Source: a virus
Virus record (IMG/VR): IMGVR_UViG_3300028400_000005
Coordinates: 1-64,000 of that record
Length of the DNA: 64,000 nt
Reading direction: 5' to 3' (one strand)
Program-made: the position numbers and the translations under genes
Part shown: one piece after another, positions 54,339-63,395 of the stretch
How the letters are laid out: each line of letters starts with the position of its first letter
Position numbering within the stretch: the first letter of the stretch is position 1
The notes under the pieces: model-generated
Seen by the model: only the letters and a program-made list of their open reading frames with translations
What the model was told of the DNA's origin: nothing
The model's database searches: none

Positions 54339-55208
54339 CTAGAGCGGGACCACCGTGGCGTTGGGGGCGGTGGTGGCGTAGGTGATGCGCAGACGGTCCC
54401 CGGGGGCGAGGTAGACCATGCCGGCCGTGACTCCGAGGTCGTAGTACGTCGCGCCGTCGCGGCTGAACTCGAGCAGGCTCGGGTCGCCGCCCTGCACGAT
54501 CACGGCCACGGGGTTGGTCCCGGGGTTCTGGTACTCGAAGGGGCTGGCGCCCACCGTGAGCGCAGAGGGGGCGGTGGCCGTGTCCGTGAGGGCGTAGCGG
54601 GCGTCGCCTTCGGCCTGGGTCAGGTACTGGGGGTGCGGGTCGGCGTCGGCGACGTGGGCGTCCAGCGCCGCCTGGTCGGCCTTGCCGTCGAGCTGGGTCT
54701 GGATGGGGCCGGTGACGCCGTCGAGGTAGCCGAGCTCGGTCGCGTCCACGCCCGCGGGCCAGTCGCTGATCTCGGCGAGGGGGTGGGTGTGGGCCTCCGG
54801 GGCGAAGGTGGTGGGCTTGTTCTGCACGTCGTCCCAGCCGATGCCGTCGCCGGCGGGGTCGGCCGTCGCCGCCCAGGACTCGAGCGTGTCCATGCGGTCC
54901 GAGAGCGACCCCACGGCGGCGTTCAGGGCGTCCAGGTCCACGGCCTCGAGGGCGCTCAGGCGCGCGTCCGCGTTGACGGCCTCGAGGGCGTCCAGGCGGG
55001 CTCCGATGTTCAGGGCCTCGAGGGCGGCCACCCGCGGGGCCAGGCCCCCGGTGCCGCCCAGCTCCTGCACCATGCGGTAGAGGATCGCGTCGTTGGTGAT
55101 CAGGTCCTGGAACTGCGGGTTCCAGGTGTCCGGGTGCGCGGGGTCGGTGGTCTCGAGCGCGCGTACGCGGTCGGTAAAGGTGCCGTTTTCGTTGCCGATC
55201 AGGTCCAT
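54339..55208 (-). CDS. Tail fibre protein
   Basis: Protein of 289 residues. The N-terminal 45 residues resemble the N-terminus of the next fibre gene upstream (TTDPAHPDTWNPQFQDLITNDAIL against TTDPVHPSTINPQLLQLVTNDAVL), a common attachment domain. Then come 9-residue repeats around LEAVNADARLDA, a trimeric coiled-coil pattern, followed by ATELGYLDGVTGPIQTQLDGKADQAALDAHVADADPHPQYL, typical of phage fibre shafts, and a beta tip. It binds the host receptor or links to a tip protein. Confidence 0.85.
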   Translation of the reverse strand: MDLIGNENGTFTDRVRALETTDPAHPDTWNPQFQDLITNDAILYRMVQELGGTGGLAPRVAALEALNIGARLDALEAVNADARLSALEAVDLDALNAAVGSLSDRMDTLESWAATADPAGDGIGWDDVQNKPTTFAPEAHTHPLAEISDWPAGVDATELGYLDGVTGPIQTQLDGKADQAALDAHVADADPHPQYLTQAEGDARYALTDTATAPSALTVGASPFEYQNPGTNPVAVIVQGGDPSLLEFSRDGATYYDLGVTAGMVYLAPGDRLRITYATTAPNATVVPL

Positions 55209-55216
55209 GGGTTCTC

Positions 55217-56236
55217 CTACTGCTGCTCAAGGGTGATGAGGAGGGTCGCGTCGAGGAAGATTTCCACGTGCCCCGAGGGGTGGTTGTCGCCGGGCCACTT
55301 GGTGTCACGGAAGGCGCGGACCCAGATCATGCGGCTGGGAAGAAGCGGGCTCACGGTGGTCGGGTCAATCTCAGCCTGGACGTGGTGGTCGGTCTTCGCG
55401 CCCTCGCCGGTGGAGCGGTTGACGATGGTCTGGGCCCCCGAGGTGGTGCTGGGTGCGCCTTCGTCCCCGGGGTCGTTCCAGCGGCTGACGACGCCCTTCG
55501 GGCTCGCGTTGCCGTCCACGTTCCACCAGGCCTGCGCCTTGTAGCGGAAGTCGCCCTGGTTGGACTGCGCGATGTACTTGTACCGCAGCATGAGCGGCAC
55601 GGCGTGCACCACCTTGAGGCCGTACATCATGGTCTGCAGTTGCCAGCGGTCGCTGACGCCGCTGTCGAACATGATGGCCGCCGCGCGCAGCTGCACGCTC
55701 AGGGGCTCCATGCGCCAGAGGTTCTTCCCGTTGCTGGTGCCGATCTTGGTCAGGATGATGTGGGTGCCGTTCCAGGACTTGAGCCAGCGCGAGCCCACGG
55801 CCGCGTCGGCGGGGGGATCGCTGGTGTAGACCGTGATCGCCAGGGTGGCCTGCTCGAGGGCGTCCAGCCTGGCGTCGGCGTTGACGGCCTCGAGGGTGGA
55901 CACGCGGGAACCCAGGGTGATGATGGACTGCTCCACGGTCCCCAGGCGGGCGTCGGCGTTGACGGCCTCGAGCGCGTCCAGGCGCGGCCCGGCGCCGATG
56001 CTTTCGAGGGCGTCGAGGCGAGAGCCGGCGTTCACCGCCTCGAGCGCGCTCACGCGGCCGGGCAGGGCCAGCACCCCCGCCGCCTCGATGATGTCCAGGC
56101 GCTTCTTGAGCACCGCGTCGTTCGTCACCAGCTGCAGCAGCTGGGGGTTGATCGTCGAGGGGTGCACGGGGTCGGTCGTCTGGATCTCGTAGAGGTCCAG
56201 CGCGATGGTCCCGTTGGGGTCGCCGGTGAGTGCCAT
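55217..56236 (-). CDS. Tail fibre protein, paralogous N-terminus
   Basis: Protein of 339 residues from ATG 56236, 6 nt after TAGGGT. It shares its attachment domain and nonapeptide coiled repeats (VSALEAVNAGSRLDALESIGAGPRLDALEAVNADARL) with the fibre at 54339. The C-terminal 200 residues are a different beta-rich head (IILTKIGTSNGKNLWRMEPLSVQLRAAAIMFDSGV..). Two fibres with the same anchor and different heads suggest alternative receptor binding. Confidence 0.83.
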   Translation of the reverse strand: MALTGDPNGTIALDLYEIQTTDPVHPSTINPQLLQLVTNDAVLKKRLDIIEAAGVLALPGRVSALEAVNAGSRLDALESIGAGPRLDALEAVNADARLGTVEQSIITLGSRVSTLEAVNADARLDALEQATLAITVYTSDPPADAAVGSRWLKSWNGTHIILTKIGTSNGKNLWRMEPLSVQLRAAAIMFDSGVSDRWQLQTMMYGLKVVHAVPLMLRYKYIAQSNQGDFRYKAQAWWNVDGNASPKGVVSRWNDPGDEGAPSTTSGAQTIVNRSTGEGAKTDHHVQAEIDPTTVSPLLPSRMIWVRAFRDTKWPGDNHPSGHVEIFLDATLLITLEQQ

Positions 56237-56242
56237 GACTGC

Positions 56243-56264
56243 ACCCTAGGCGTGGGCGCGGTCA
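56243..56264 (-). promoter_or_regulatory. Class B (late) promoter of fibre gene
   Basis: TGACCGCG, 8 nt, TAGGGT (56248-56243), 6 nt to ATG 56236. Strong match. Confidence 0.65.
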
Positions 56265-56987
56265 GGCGGAGTTGAGCACCCAGTTGCCGTTGAGGATGCG
56301 CGTACCGTCGAGCGGGATGGTGCTCGAGCCCATGACCTCGTAGTGGGGGAGGGTGCCGGCGGGGCGGAAGCGGTCCACGATGGAACGCACCACGGCGAGG
56401 TCGTAGGGGCCGCCCTCGAGCCGCACGATCAGCACCCCGAGGTAATACTTCAGGTTCTCGTACGGCCCGCCGGGGTTGAAGCGCACGCTCCCGTCCCAGG
56501 TCTGCACGCCGTCCCAGCGGCGGATGGTGTACCCGCCCTTGGTCTCCACCGTGGTCCAGTCGAAGACGGTGGCCGTGGTGCCCGGGAAGGCGCGCTCGAT
56601 GGCCTGTTCGATGGCCTCCGGGGTGGTGCGCGGCAGGCGCAGCTCGCCCAGGATGCGCTCGCGCAGGGTCTCGTCGGTCTCCCCGGGGAAGCGGGGCTCG
56701 AGCCCGTAGAGGCGCGCGTGGAAGTCCAGCCACTCCCACGTCGCCAGCTGCACGTCGAGCTGGCCGAGGGCGCTCAGGTCCACCCGCTGCAGGCCGGCGT
56801 CGAGCGCGTCCATGAGGTCCGCGGTGACGCCGCGCAGCGGCAGCCAGGGGGGCAGGCGCCAGACCCTCCCCGAGCTCGCGCCGCCGTCCGCCGCCCCCGT
56901 GGGGGGCTGCAGGGGCAGGGTGACGACCACATGGTCCTGTCCGGGACCCGTGAGGGGGTTGGGGTCGGGGTTGAAGGTCTGCGCCAT
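56262..56987 (-). CDS. Baseplate/tail-tip protein, P2 gpI-like
   Basis: Protein of 241 residues. The central LGQLDVQLATWEWLDFHARLYGLEPRFPGETDETLRERILGELRLPRTTPEAIEQAIERAFPG follows the pattern of gpI/Mu gp48-type proteins, which sit between baseplate J and the fibres. The C-terminal half is beta-rich (YENLKYYLGVLIVRLEGGPYDLAVVRSIVDRFRPAGTL). The start is ATG 56987, 6 nt from TAGGGT. Supports contractile-tail (myovirus) morphology. Confidence 0.75.
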   Translation of the reverse strand: MAQTFNPDPNPLTGPGQDHVVVTLPLQPPTGAADGGASSGRVWRLPPWLPLRGVTADLMDALDAGLQRVDLSALGQLDVQLATWEWLDFHARLYGLEPRFPGETDETLRERILGELRLPRTTPEAIEQAIERAFPGTTATVFDWTTVETKGGYTIRRWDGVQTWDGSVRFNPGGPYENLKYYLGVLIVRLEGGPYDLAVVRSIVDRFRPAGTLPHYEVMGSSTIPLDGTRILNGNWVLNSA

Positions 56988-56993
56988 GTCCGT

Positions 56994-57015
56994 ACCCTAG
57001 CGTCCGTGACCGGCT
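56994..57015 (-). promoter_or_regulatory. Class B-like promoter of the gpI-like gene
   Basis: TAGGGT (56999-56994), 6 nt before ATG 56987; the upstream box (GGTCACGG) is only partly like the consensus. Confidence 0.45.
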
Positions 57016-59254
57016 ACATGTACTGGTAGCCGTCGGCCGGAGCGTCGCCCGAGGGTCCGTCCTCGAGGTTGCTCAGCTCCACGTGCAGGTACACCTCGTC
57101 CACGTTGGGCACCAGCGGGAACGAGAACTCGTGGATGGTCTGCGGGTTCAGGGACTCGAGCACGCTCCCGATCTGGTTCCCGTCCTTGTCGGTGACGAAG
57201 AGCAGCACCCCCTCCGGGCGGCTGAGCTCCACCTCGACGTGGGCCGTGAACGTCTGCGGGTCGTAGTTGCGGGTCACGCGGACGATGTGCCCGCCGGCGT
57301 ACCCTTCCTGCAGGGCGGCGATGAAGTCGGGCTCGAGGTCGGCGTAGTAGCTCGCCTGCTTCTGGGCGCGGTCGAAGGTGAACCCGAACGGCTCGGCCAG
57401 CGGGTAGATGCGGTCGCGGTAGACGTAGATCACCCCGGACTCGTAGACGCGGGTGAAGAAGTCGCCCTCGAGCGCGCGCAGCTGCTGGGCCAGCGCGTCG
57501 AGGTACTGGGTGCGGGTGACGTAGCTGGGGTCGCGGATGGCCGGGTAGCTGGTGAGGTCGTTGAAGTAGGTGCTGTCCCCCAGGTCGTAGGTCTCCTGCA
57601 GGGCCGAGGTCACGGCGTAGGAGTAGACCGCGGTGAGGAAGCTGTCCTTGAGCGAGCTCAGGGCGGCGGCGTCGAGCTGGGGGTCGTAGCTGAACTTGAA
57701 GAGGCTCACGCCCACGTCGTAGAGCTCGCGGTAGCCGTCGGCGCGGCCGGTGTCGTAGACCGTGGTCACGGCGCCGTTGCGCTCGCCCTCGAGGTAGGTG
57801 GTGTAAGCGGCGTCGTCGAGGCCGGCCGTGTTGTCCGCGTCGTAGCTGTACGCGGGGTACTGGGCGGCGATGTAGTCGAGGAAGAAGCGCAGACCGGCGA
57901 TCTTGCCCGTGGCTTGCATCTTGTCCTTGTACGGCGCGGCCTGGTCGCGGTACTGGGTCTGGTACCCGGCGTCCCCGGGCTCGAGCGCGGGGTCCACGCT
58001 CACGCGCCAGTCATAGCCGTCCGCGAGGCCCTGGTCGTAGATCTCCTGCGCGGCTCGAGCGAAGCCGGCCTCGTAGACGTGCTTGGCGACGGCGTCCGCC
58101 TGGCCGGAGGTGGTGCTGGTCGGCCAGGCCGTCGCCCCCTCGGGGAGGCCGCCGGTGATCTCCGCGTCGTGGGCGGCCTGGTAGACCTCGCCGTAGGCGC
58201 GGTCGTACCCCGCGGCGTCGCCGTCCCCCTGGATCTGGGCGATGAAGCTCGACTTGAGCCCCGAGAGGTAGGTCCCGTCCTGGCTGGTGGTGTCGTAGGT
58301 GAACGCGGGGTAGGCGCCGTACACGTCGTGGTAAGCCCCGACGCCGCCCGCCTGGTACACCTCGTCGGCCGCCGGCACCGCAAGGTTCTTGTAGTAGTTG
58401 GGGTCGGTGTTGGCGCCGTCGTAGGGCGACGCGCCCTTGGCGACCATGGCGTCGAGGAAGCGCTTGGACGTGTCAATGCTCGAGCGGTCGGCGATGGCCT
58501 GCACCATGGCCTGACGGGTGGCGTCGGTGTCCCAGTCGGGGCCCGCCAGCACCGCGGCCGAGTCGAAGCCGTAGGGGTCGGCGAGCGGGTAGATGGCCTG
58601 CGCGAAGGCGAGACGGCCGTCCGCGACCCCGGTCTGGTAGCTGCCGCCCATCACATCGTCGGTGGGGGAGGCGTACGTGGAGAGCGCTGTGGTGGCCACG
58701 TCGCCGTCGTAGTCGCGGGCGTACTTGGTCATGCCGGCCCGCACCACGATCCGGTAGAGGCCGTCCTGCCGGGGGAAGTCCATGGTCAGGGTCTTGGAGC
58801 CGGTGCCGTCCGCCCCGTCGCCGGCGGTGATGAGCCCGGTCTCGTTGCCGTTGGCGTCGAGGCCCTTGAGGAACATGCTGATGGACCCCGGCTTGTCCAG
58901 GACCACGGTCAGCCGGGACGTGTCGGCGTCGAGCGGGGTGACCTCGAGGCTGAGCACCGCGGGCTCGAGCGCCGCCACCAGGCCCGCCCGCAGCGAGAGG
59001 GCCTTGCGCAGCGCCACGGCGGGGTAGAGGGTGGGCTGCGTCGGCGGCGATGCGTAGAGCCACGCCAGCTTCGCCACCCCGTCGCCGGTGAGGTGGCGAA
59101 AGGCCAGGTGGAAGGTGGTGCCCGTCCCGTCGTCCATGAGGCCGGGCGTGCTGGCGTTGCGCCAGTAGCGCGCCTGCGTCCGCACGCGCGGGCTGGCGAA
59201 CGGGCGCTGCGCGAGCAGGTCGGCGTCGGTCAGGTTCTGGCTCCAGAGAGGCAT
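57014..59254 (-). CDS. Large tail/fibre structural protein with Tyr/Asp-rich repeats
   Basis: Protein of 746 residues (AAGGAGTA site). The N-terminus is MPLWSQNLTDADLLAQRPFASPRVRTQARYW. From about 190 to 640 it is built of degenerate repeats of 50-60 residues with the pattern Y-P-x-x-x-Y-D and a helix with Y..G..DGY (AYGEVYQAAHDAE, VYDTGRADGYRELYD, IYDQGLADGYDW). Two beta-sandwich domains flank them (TPLDADTSRLTVVLDKPGSISMFLKG; TAHVEVELSRPEGVLLFVTDKDGNQIGSV). Probably a long fibre or adhesin; no known fold assigned to the repeats. Confidence 0.72.
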   Translation of the reverse strand: MPLWSQNLTDADLLAQRPFASPRVRTQARYWRNASTPGLMDDGTGTTFHLAFRHLTGDGVAKLAWLYASPPTQPTLYPAVALRKALSLRAGLVAALEPAVLSLEVTPLDADTSRLTVVLDKPGSISMFLKGLDANGNETGLITAGDGADGTGSKTLTMDFPRQDGLYRIVVRAGMTKYARDYDGDVATTALSTYASPTDDVMGGSYQTGVADGRLAFAQAIYPLADPYGFDSAAVLAGPDWDTDATRQAMVQAIADRSSIDTSKRFLDAMVAKGASPYDGANTDPNYYKNLAVPAADEVYQAGGVGAYHDVYGAYPAFTYDTTSQDGTYLSGLKSSFIAQIQGDGDAAGYDRAYGEVYQAAHDAEITGGLPEGATAWPTSTTSGQADAVAKHVYEAGFARAAQEIYDQGLADGYDWRVSVDPALEPGDAGYQTQYRDQAAPYKDKMQATGKIAGLRFFLDYIAAQYPAYSYDADNTAGLDDAAYTTYLEGERNGAVTTVYDTGRADGYRELYDVGVSLFKFSYDPQLDAAALSSLKDSFLTAVYSYAVTSALQETYDLGDSTYFNDLTSYPAIRDPSYVTRTQYLDALAQQLRALEGDFFTRVYESGVIYVYRDRIYPLAEPFGFTFDRAQKQASYYADLEPDFIAALQEGYAGGHIVRVTRNYDPQTFTAHVEVELSRPEGVLLFVTDKDGNQIGSVLESLNPQTIHEFSFPLVPNVDEVYLHVELSNLEDGPSGDAPADGYQYM

Positions 59255-59264
59255 GCGCTACTCC

Positions 59265-61406
59265 TTACGGCTCCGTGTGGAAGCAGACGCTCCAGGGGCT
59301 GTTCCCGTCGGCTCGGCTGATGAAGGTCACCAGGTCCTCCGAGCCGTCGCTGTTGGCGTAGCTGTTGCCGGCCGCCACGTCCTTCGTCGGCCGCATGACG
59401 GTCCGCTCGAGGGGCAGGCTGAAGCGGTAGGGCCGGTCCATCCAGGCCGGGAAGCGCCCCTGCACGTCGGGCTCGAACTCGAGCGTGGGGGCGGACTTGG
59501 CGGTGGTGTACCGCTTCCGGGTGCCGCTGAACCAGCCGGGGAGCGGCGAGAGCTGCCATACCTGCCCCGCCTCCACGCTGGCGAGCGCCACGTCCACCCC
59601 GAGGGGGAGGCAGGCGCCGTAGGCCCACTTACCGTTGCTGCTGTTCTCGGTGGACTCCGTAGGCGCGACCTCGTAGAGCTGGGGGTTGGGGCTGCTGTCG
59701 CCCGGGGAGCGGGTGACCATCATCAGCCCTTCCCCGAAGGCGCTCGTGCCGCTCGTGGGGGTGTCGCCCACCTCGAACTCGAGCCACAGGCTGAGGCTCA
59801 TGTGCACCGCGGCGTTGTTGGGGGCGATGGTGAAGTCGGCGCCGGTCACGTTGAGCACGGTCGAGCCCTGGACCCAGGCGGTGTCGTCGCTCAGGTCGCG
59901 GCAGACCACCGGCCCGAGCATGCGCGCGCCGGTGCCGATGGGGCTGCGCACCGTCGGCACGCCGCGGTAGCTTTGGGTCTTCACGTTGGTGGGAGGCACG
60001 AGCAGGTAGTAGCCGGGGGCAAGGTCCAGGTTCAGGTCCTCGGCGAGCAGCGACCCCGAGCTGCTGCTGCCGTCGCCGACCATGGGAACGTCGGCCACCT
60101 TCTGCTCGTAGACCAGGTCGCCGTTCGTGAGGCTGACCTTGTAGAGGCGGAAGGTGTAGGTGTTCGAGTAGCTGCCGTACACCAGGTCGAGCCGCGCCTG
60201 CGTGAGCTTGCGGTTCTGCCCCTCGACCTTGAAGAGCAGCCCGACGTGCTGGGGGGCGCGGGTGAGGCTCGTGACGTTGCTCGCGTCGGCCTCGAGCCAG
60301 CGCGCGCGCTCGCGGCGCTCGGGGATCGTGGTGGGCGCGGCGGGGAAGACGCTTTTGTCCACCCGGTCGGCGTGGATGTGGATGGTGCTCGAGCCCGCCT
60401 GCGCGCTGCGCAGGAAGAAACCGCGGTGGTCGCCGTTGGAGGCGAGCAGCACGCTGAGGTCGGCACCGTAGGAGTAGTGCTTGACCACCGCGTAGGTGGG
60501 CAGGTGCTCGTTGACCACGCCGATCTGCTGGAGGCCGTCGTCGCGGAAGGCGTTGAAGAGGTGGCCGAAGAGCTGGGTGGGCCGCCAGTAGCTCGTCGAG
60601 GAGGGGACGCTCGATTCGTAGTTGAGGTAGGGCGGCAGGAGCAGCACCCGCGGCCGGTAGGCGTCCTGGATGGGCAGCGGGCGCATGTAGCCGTGGGCGT
60701 AGCCCGCCCCGTCGAGGAAGCGGAACTCGAACAGCGGGCCGTCGAGGTTGGGCCCCTGCACGCCGAAGGCGTCGGGGGTCACGATGTACTCGATCTGGTC
60801 AATGCGCAGAATGACGTTCTTGGCGTAGATGAGGGCGTGCGTCGCCACTTCGGCGACACCGCTCAGGGCGTCGGGGTGGCTCCAGAGGGTGGTGTAGGAC
60901 TGGCCCACGGTGTAGCTCGAGCCCCAGGCCGGATCTTTGAGGCTGGCGGCGCGGGTGGAGCTGGTGATCTGGGAGGGATTGGTGCTGACGGCCCCCTCGA
61001 CCACGTGCATCTCGATGTCCGTGAAGGCGCCGGTGGTGGCCCCGTCGGCGCGGTAGACCGGGGTGAAGGTGATGCGGAACGCCTTGAGGCCGGGCAGGTA
61101 GAAGAGCAGCGGCCAGCGGTGCCGGCCGTCCTGCGTGGGGTAGACGTAGGCCTTGCCGGCGAGGTTGTCCACCCAGTCCACCGCGGTCACGTTGGTCACC
61201 GAGGACGGCGCCGTCACGCTGCCGTCGGGGCGGACCGCGATGGGGCTCGCCTCGGTGTCGGTGGCCTGCTGGGCGGTGAAGCGGTAGCCGCCCTGGATGC
61301 TGACTTTACCGGTCCCCCACCCGAGGGTGTCGAAGGCGGTCTTGTACTGGTCGGCCAGCTGACCGATCGTGAAGGGGGATGCGAGGTTGGCGGAATACTT
61401 GGGCAT
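59265..61406 (-). CDS. Large tail-associated beta-rich protein
   Basis: Protein of 713 residues (GGAGAG site before ATG 61406). It is rich in beta strands, Ser/Thr and aromatic residues throughout. It contains MPKYSANLASPFTIGQLADQYKTAFDTLGWGTGKVSIQGGYRF at the start, a jelly-roll-like middle (LTQARLDLVYGSYSNTYTFRLYKVSLTNGD) and repeated phrases such as LEFEVGDTPTSG. It lies between a carbohydrate-binding-type protein and the repeat protein, so it is probably a tail fibre or baseplate appendage. No enzyme motif seen. Confidence 0.7.
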   Translation of the reverse strand: MPKYSANLASPFTIGQLADQYKTAFDTLGWGTGKVSIQGGYRFTAQQATDTEASPIAVRPDGSVTAPSSVTNVTAVDWVDNLAGKAYVYPTQDGRHRWPLLFYLPGLKAFRITFTPVYRADGATTGAFTDIEMHVVEGAVSTNPSQITSSTRAASLKDPAWGSSYTVGQSYTTLWSHPDALSGVAEVATHALIYAKNVILRIDQIEYIVTPDAFGVQGPNLDGPLFEFRFLDGAGYAHGYMRPLPIQDAYRPRVLLLPPYLNYESSVPSSTSYWRPTQLFGHLFNAFRDDGLQQIGVVNEHLPTYAVVKHYSYGADLSVLLASNGDHRGFFLRSAQAGSSTIHIHADRVDKSVFPAAPTTIPERRERARWLEADASNVTSLTRAPQHVGLLFKVEGQNRKLTQARLDLVYGSYSNTYTFRLYKVSLTNGDLVYEQKVADVPMVGDGSSSSGSLLAEDLNLDLAPGYYLLVPPTNVKTQSYRGVPTVRSPIGTGARMLGPVVCRDLSDDTAWVQGSTVLNVTGADFTIAPNNAAVHMSLSLWLEFEVGDTPTSGTSAFGEGLMMVTRSPGDSSPNPQLYEVAPTESTENSSNGKWAYGACLPLGVDVALASVEAGQVWQLSPLPGWFSGTRKRYTTAKSAPTLEFEPDVQGRFPAWMDRPYRFSLPLERTVMRPTKDVAAGNSYANSDGSEDLVTFISRADGNSPWSVCFHTEP

Positions 61407-61415
61407 GGGTCTCTC

Positions 61416-63386
61416 CTAGGGCTTGACGAGGAGCAGGTGCGCCTCGGCCTGGTTCGAGTAGATCGTCTGCCGCCAGACGAAGACGTAACGGTTGCCGTCC
61501 TCGGCGAGCCAGCTGTCGCCCAGGTTGGCCGAGAAGGCCGCGTCGCGCGCGAGGTAGACGTTGGCGAGGCGGCCGCGGTTGGAGGCTACGCTGTCCGAAC
61601 GGGCGACGTGGGTCTCGGTGAGGGCCATTCGGTCGAGCAGCCGCGTGCCCAGCGCGACCTCGTAGTAGGGCACCGCAGGCTGGCCGGCGTCGTAGGCGTT
61701 GTTCCACCCGGGCGGGGTGTGGAAGTTGGGACCCCAGGCCAGCTGGTAGGACTTCGCCAGCGGCCCGGTGGCGGCCACGACGTAGCCCACGCGGTCGTCG
61801 GGGACGAGCAGCCCCCAGCGCGCCCAGGCGCTACCGTCGTCGGCCGACGAGGGGGGGTCCAGGAAGTCCGCGATGACGACGGGGGCTTTGTACGCGCCGG
61901 CCTGGTAGAAGGCCAGCGCCAGCCCCTGCGCGTTGCCGATGGCGTCAATGAAGAGGTCCTCGTCCTGGGTCATGGCCAGCGTGATCGCGCCCAGGCTTGC
62001 ATGCGGCCGCACGTACGAGGTCGAGGCGGTCGAGCTTTGGCTGTTGTCGAAGATGTCGCCGTTGGCCCCGCCGTACCACTTCAGCGCCACGGCGTCGCCG
62101 TGCTCGAAGCCGGAAGCGGCCACCGTGGTGGCGACCTTGAGCTTGAAGGAGGGGGCGCCGGCGTCCACGACGCGCCACGCCAGCGCCTTGTTGTGGCCGG
62201 CCCCGGAAGTGGCGTTGGTGTCCGCGCGAAGCAGCCCCCCGATGGGCTTGTGCCGCACCCACACTCCGTGCACCTCGAACTTGAGGTGCGACGTGTAGTT
62301 GGAGTAGCGCACCACCGAGAAATACTGCACGCCCAGCCCCGGCTCGCGCGGCTCGAGGAGGAGGAGCAGGGGGTGCTGCGCGTTCCCTGCGTACCACTCG
62401 GGAACGATGACCGCGGTTTGGTCGGAGCTGGTCGAGACGGGAGAGCTCCAGTTCCGGCGCGTGTGGTCGTAGAGGGAGACCCCCGTCCAGTCGGGGCGGG
62501 CGTCCAGCTTGAACGCCACCGCGCTTCCCGGGAGCGCCAGCGCGAGCATGGAGGCGTAGTTGTTGGTGCTGTCGATCGTCTCGTCCACAGCCACCGGGGT
62601 CGGCAGGGGGTGGTAGACCCAGAAGCGCGGGGGCTGCCAGGCGGTCGCGGTCGCGCCCTTCTCCAGCTGCGGGAAGGCGAGGCGCAGGCCCCGCTCACGC
62701 TGGGTCCCGTCCCACGATCCGCGGCCGCCCAGGTGGATGTACACGACGCCGCTCGAGCCCGTGGTGAAGGTGATGACCTTGCGCGCCCACACCCCGAGGC
62801 CCGCGGTCAGCCCGTCGGCGTCCTGGAAGAGGTCGTAGGCGGCCGTGCCGCTGCTCCCGGTGCCCGCGTCCACGTACAGGCTCCAGTCGGCGCTGCCCAG
62901 CTTCTTGTAGTAGAAGCTGAACGTGTAGGTGGTGTTGGGCTCGAGGCCAAACTCCCACCAGAGCACGTTGTCGTTGTTGTAGTTCCACAGGTCGGCCGAG
63001 CCGCCCTTGTACCAGGCGGGCGGCGCCGGCTCGCTGGGCAGGTCGGCGGTCGCCCCGTAGTTTTCTCCGATCAGGCGCACGCTGTAGGCCTTGCGCGGCG
63101 TCCAGTTCTTCGCCGCGCCCGGGGTGGGGTCGAACCCGCTGGTGCGGTCGAAGACGGTCAGGGAGAAGTTGGCGGGCCCGACCGCGAAGAAGGTGTGGTC
63201 GGGGTGGTCGAGCAGGTTGGGGCTGCCGTTGTCCAGGTCGGTGTCGCTGGGGAAGTAGGCGCTTTGCAGACCCACGCCGGCCGCGACCTCGAGCAGGCGG
63301 CTGGTGAACACCTCGGCGGGGTCGCCGTAGGTGTCGTCCGGCGACTTCTTGAAGGGAGCGGGTACGTACTTCGACGACTGGGGCAT
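61416..63386 (-). CDS. Large tail protein with carbohydrate-binding-module-like domain
   Basis: Protein of 656 residues (AAGGAGAC site). Residues about 95-255 read like a CBM4/9-type sandwich: NWTPRKAYSVRLIGENYG, LEPNTTYTFSFYYKKLGSADWSLYVDAG, WARKVITFTTGSSGVVYIHLGGRG and LRLAFPQLEKGATATAWQPPR. The remaining 400 residues are beta-rich. It ends in RYVFVWRQTIYSNQAEAHLLLVKP. It would bind sugar polymers on the host surface. It follows baseplate J with a 10-bp gap. Confidence 0.75.
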   Translation of the reverse strand: MPQSSKYVPAPFKKSPDDTYGDPAEVFTSRLLEVAAGVGLQSAYFPSDTDLDNGSPNLLDHPDHTFFAVGPANFSLTVFDRTSGFDPTPGAAKNWTPRKAYSVRLIGENYGATADLPSEPAPPAWYKGGSADLWNYNNDNVLWWEFGLEPNTTYTFSFYYKKLGSADWSLYVDAGTGSSGTAAYDLFQDADGLTAGLGVWARKVITFTTGSSGVVYIHLGGRGSWDGTQRERGLRLAFPQLEKGATATAWQPPRFWVYHPLPTPVAVDETIDSTNNYASMLALALPGSAVAFKLDARPDWTGVSLYDHTRRNWSSPVSTSSDQTAVIVPEWYAGNAQHPLLLLLEPREPGLGVQYFSVVRYSNYTSHLKFEVHGVWVRHKPIGGLLRADTNATSGAGHNKALAWRVVDAGAPSFKLKVATTVAASGFEHGDAVALKWYGGANGDIFDNSQSSTASTSYVRPHASLGAITLAMTQDEDLFIDAIGNAQGLALAFYQAGAYKAPVVIADFLDPPSSADDGSAWARWGLLVPDDRVGYVVAATGPLAKSYQLAWGPNFHTPPGWNNAYDAGQPAVPYYEVALGTRLLDRMALTETHVARSDSVASNRGRLANVYLARDAAFSANLGDSWLAEDGNRYVFVWRQTIYSNQAEAHLLLVKP

Positions 63387-63395
63387 GGCGTCTCC

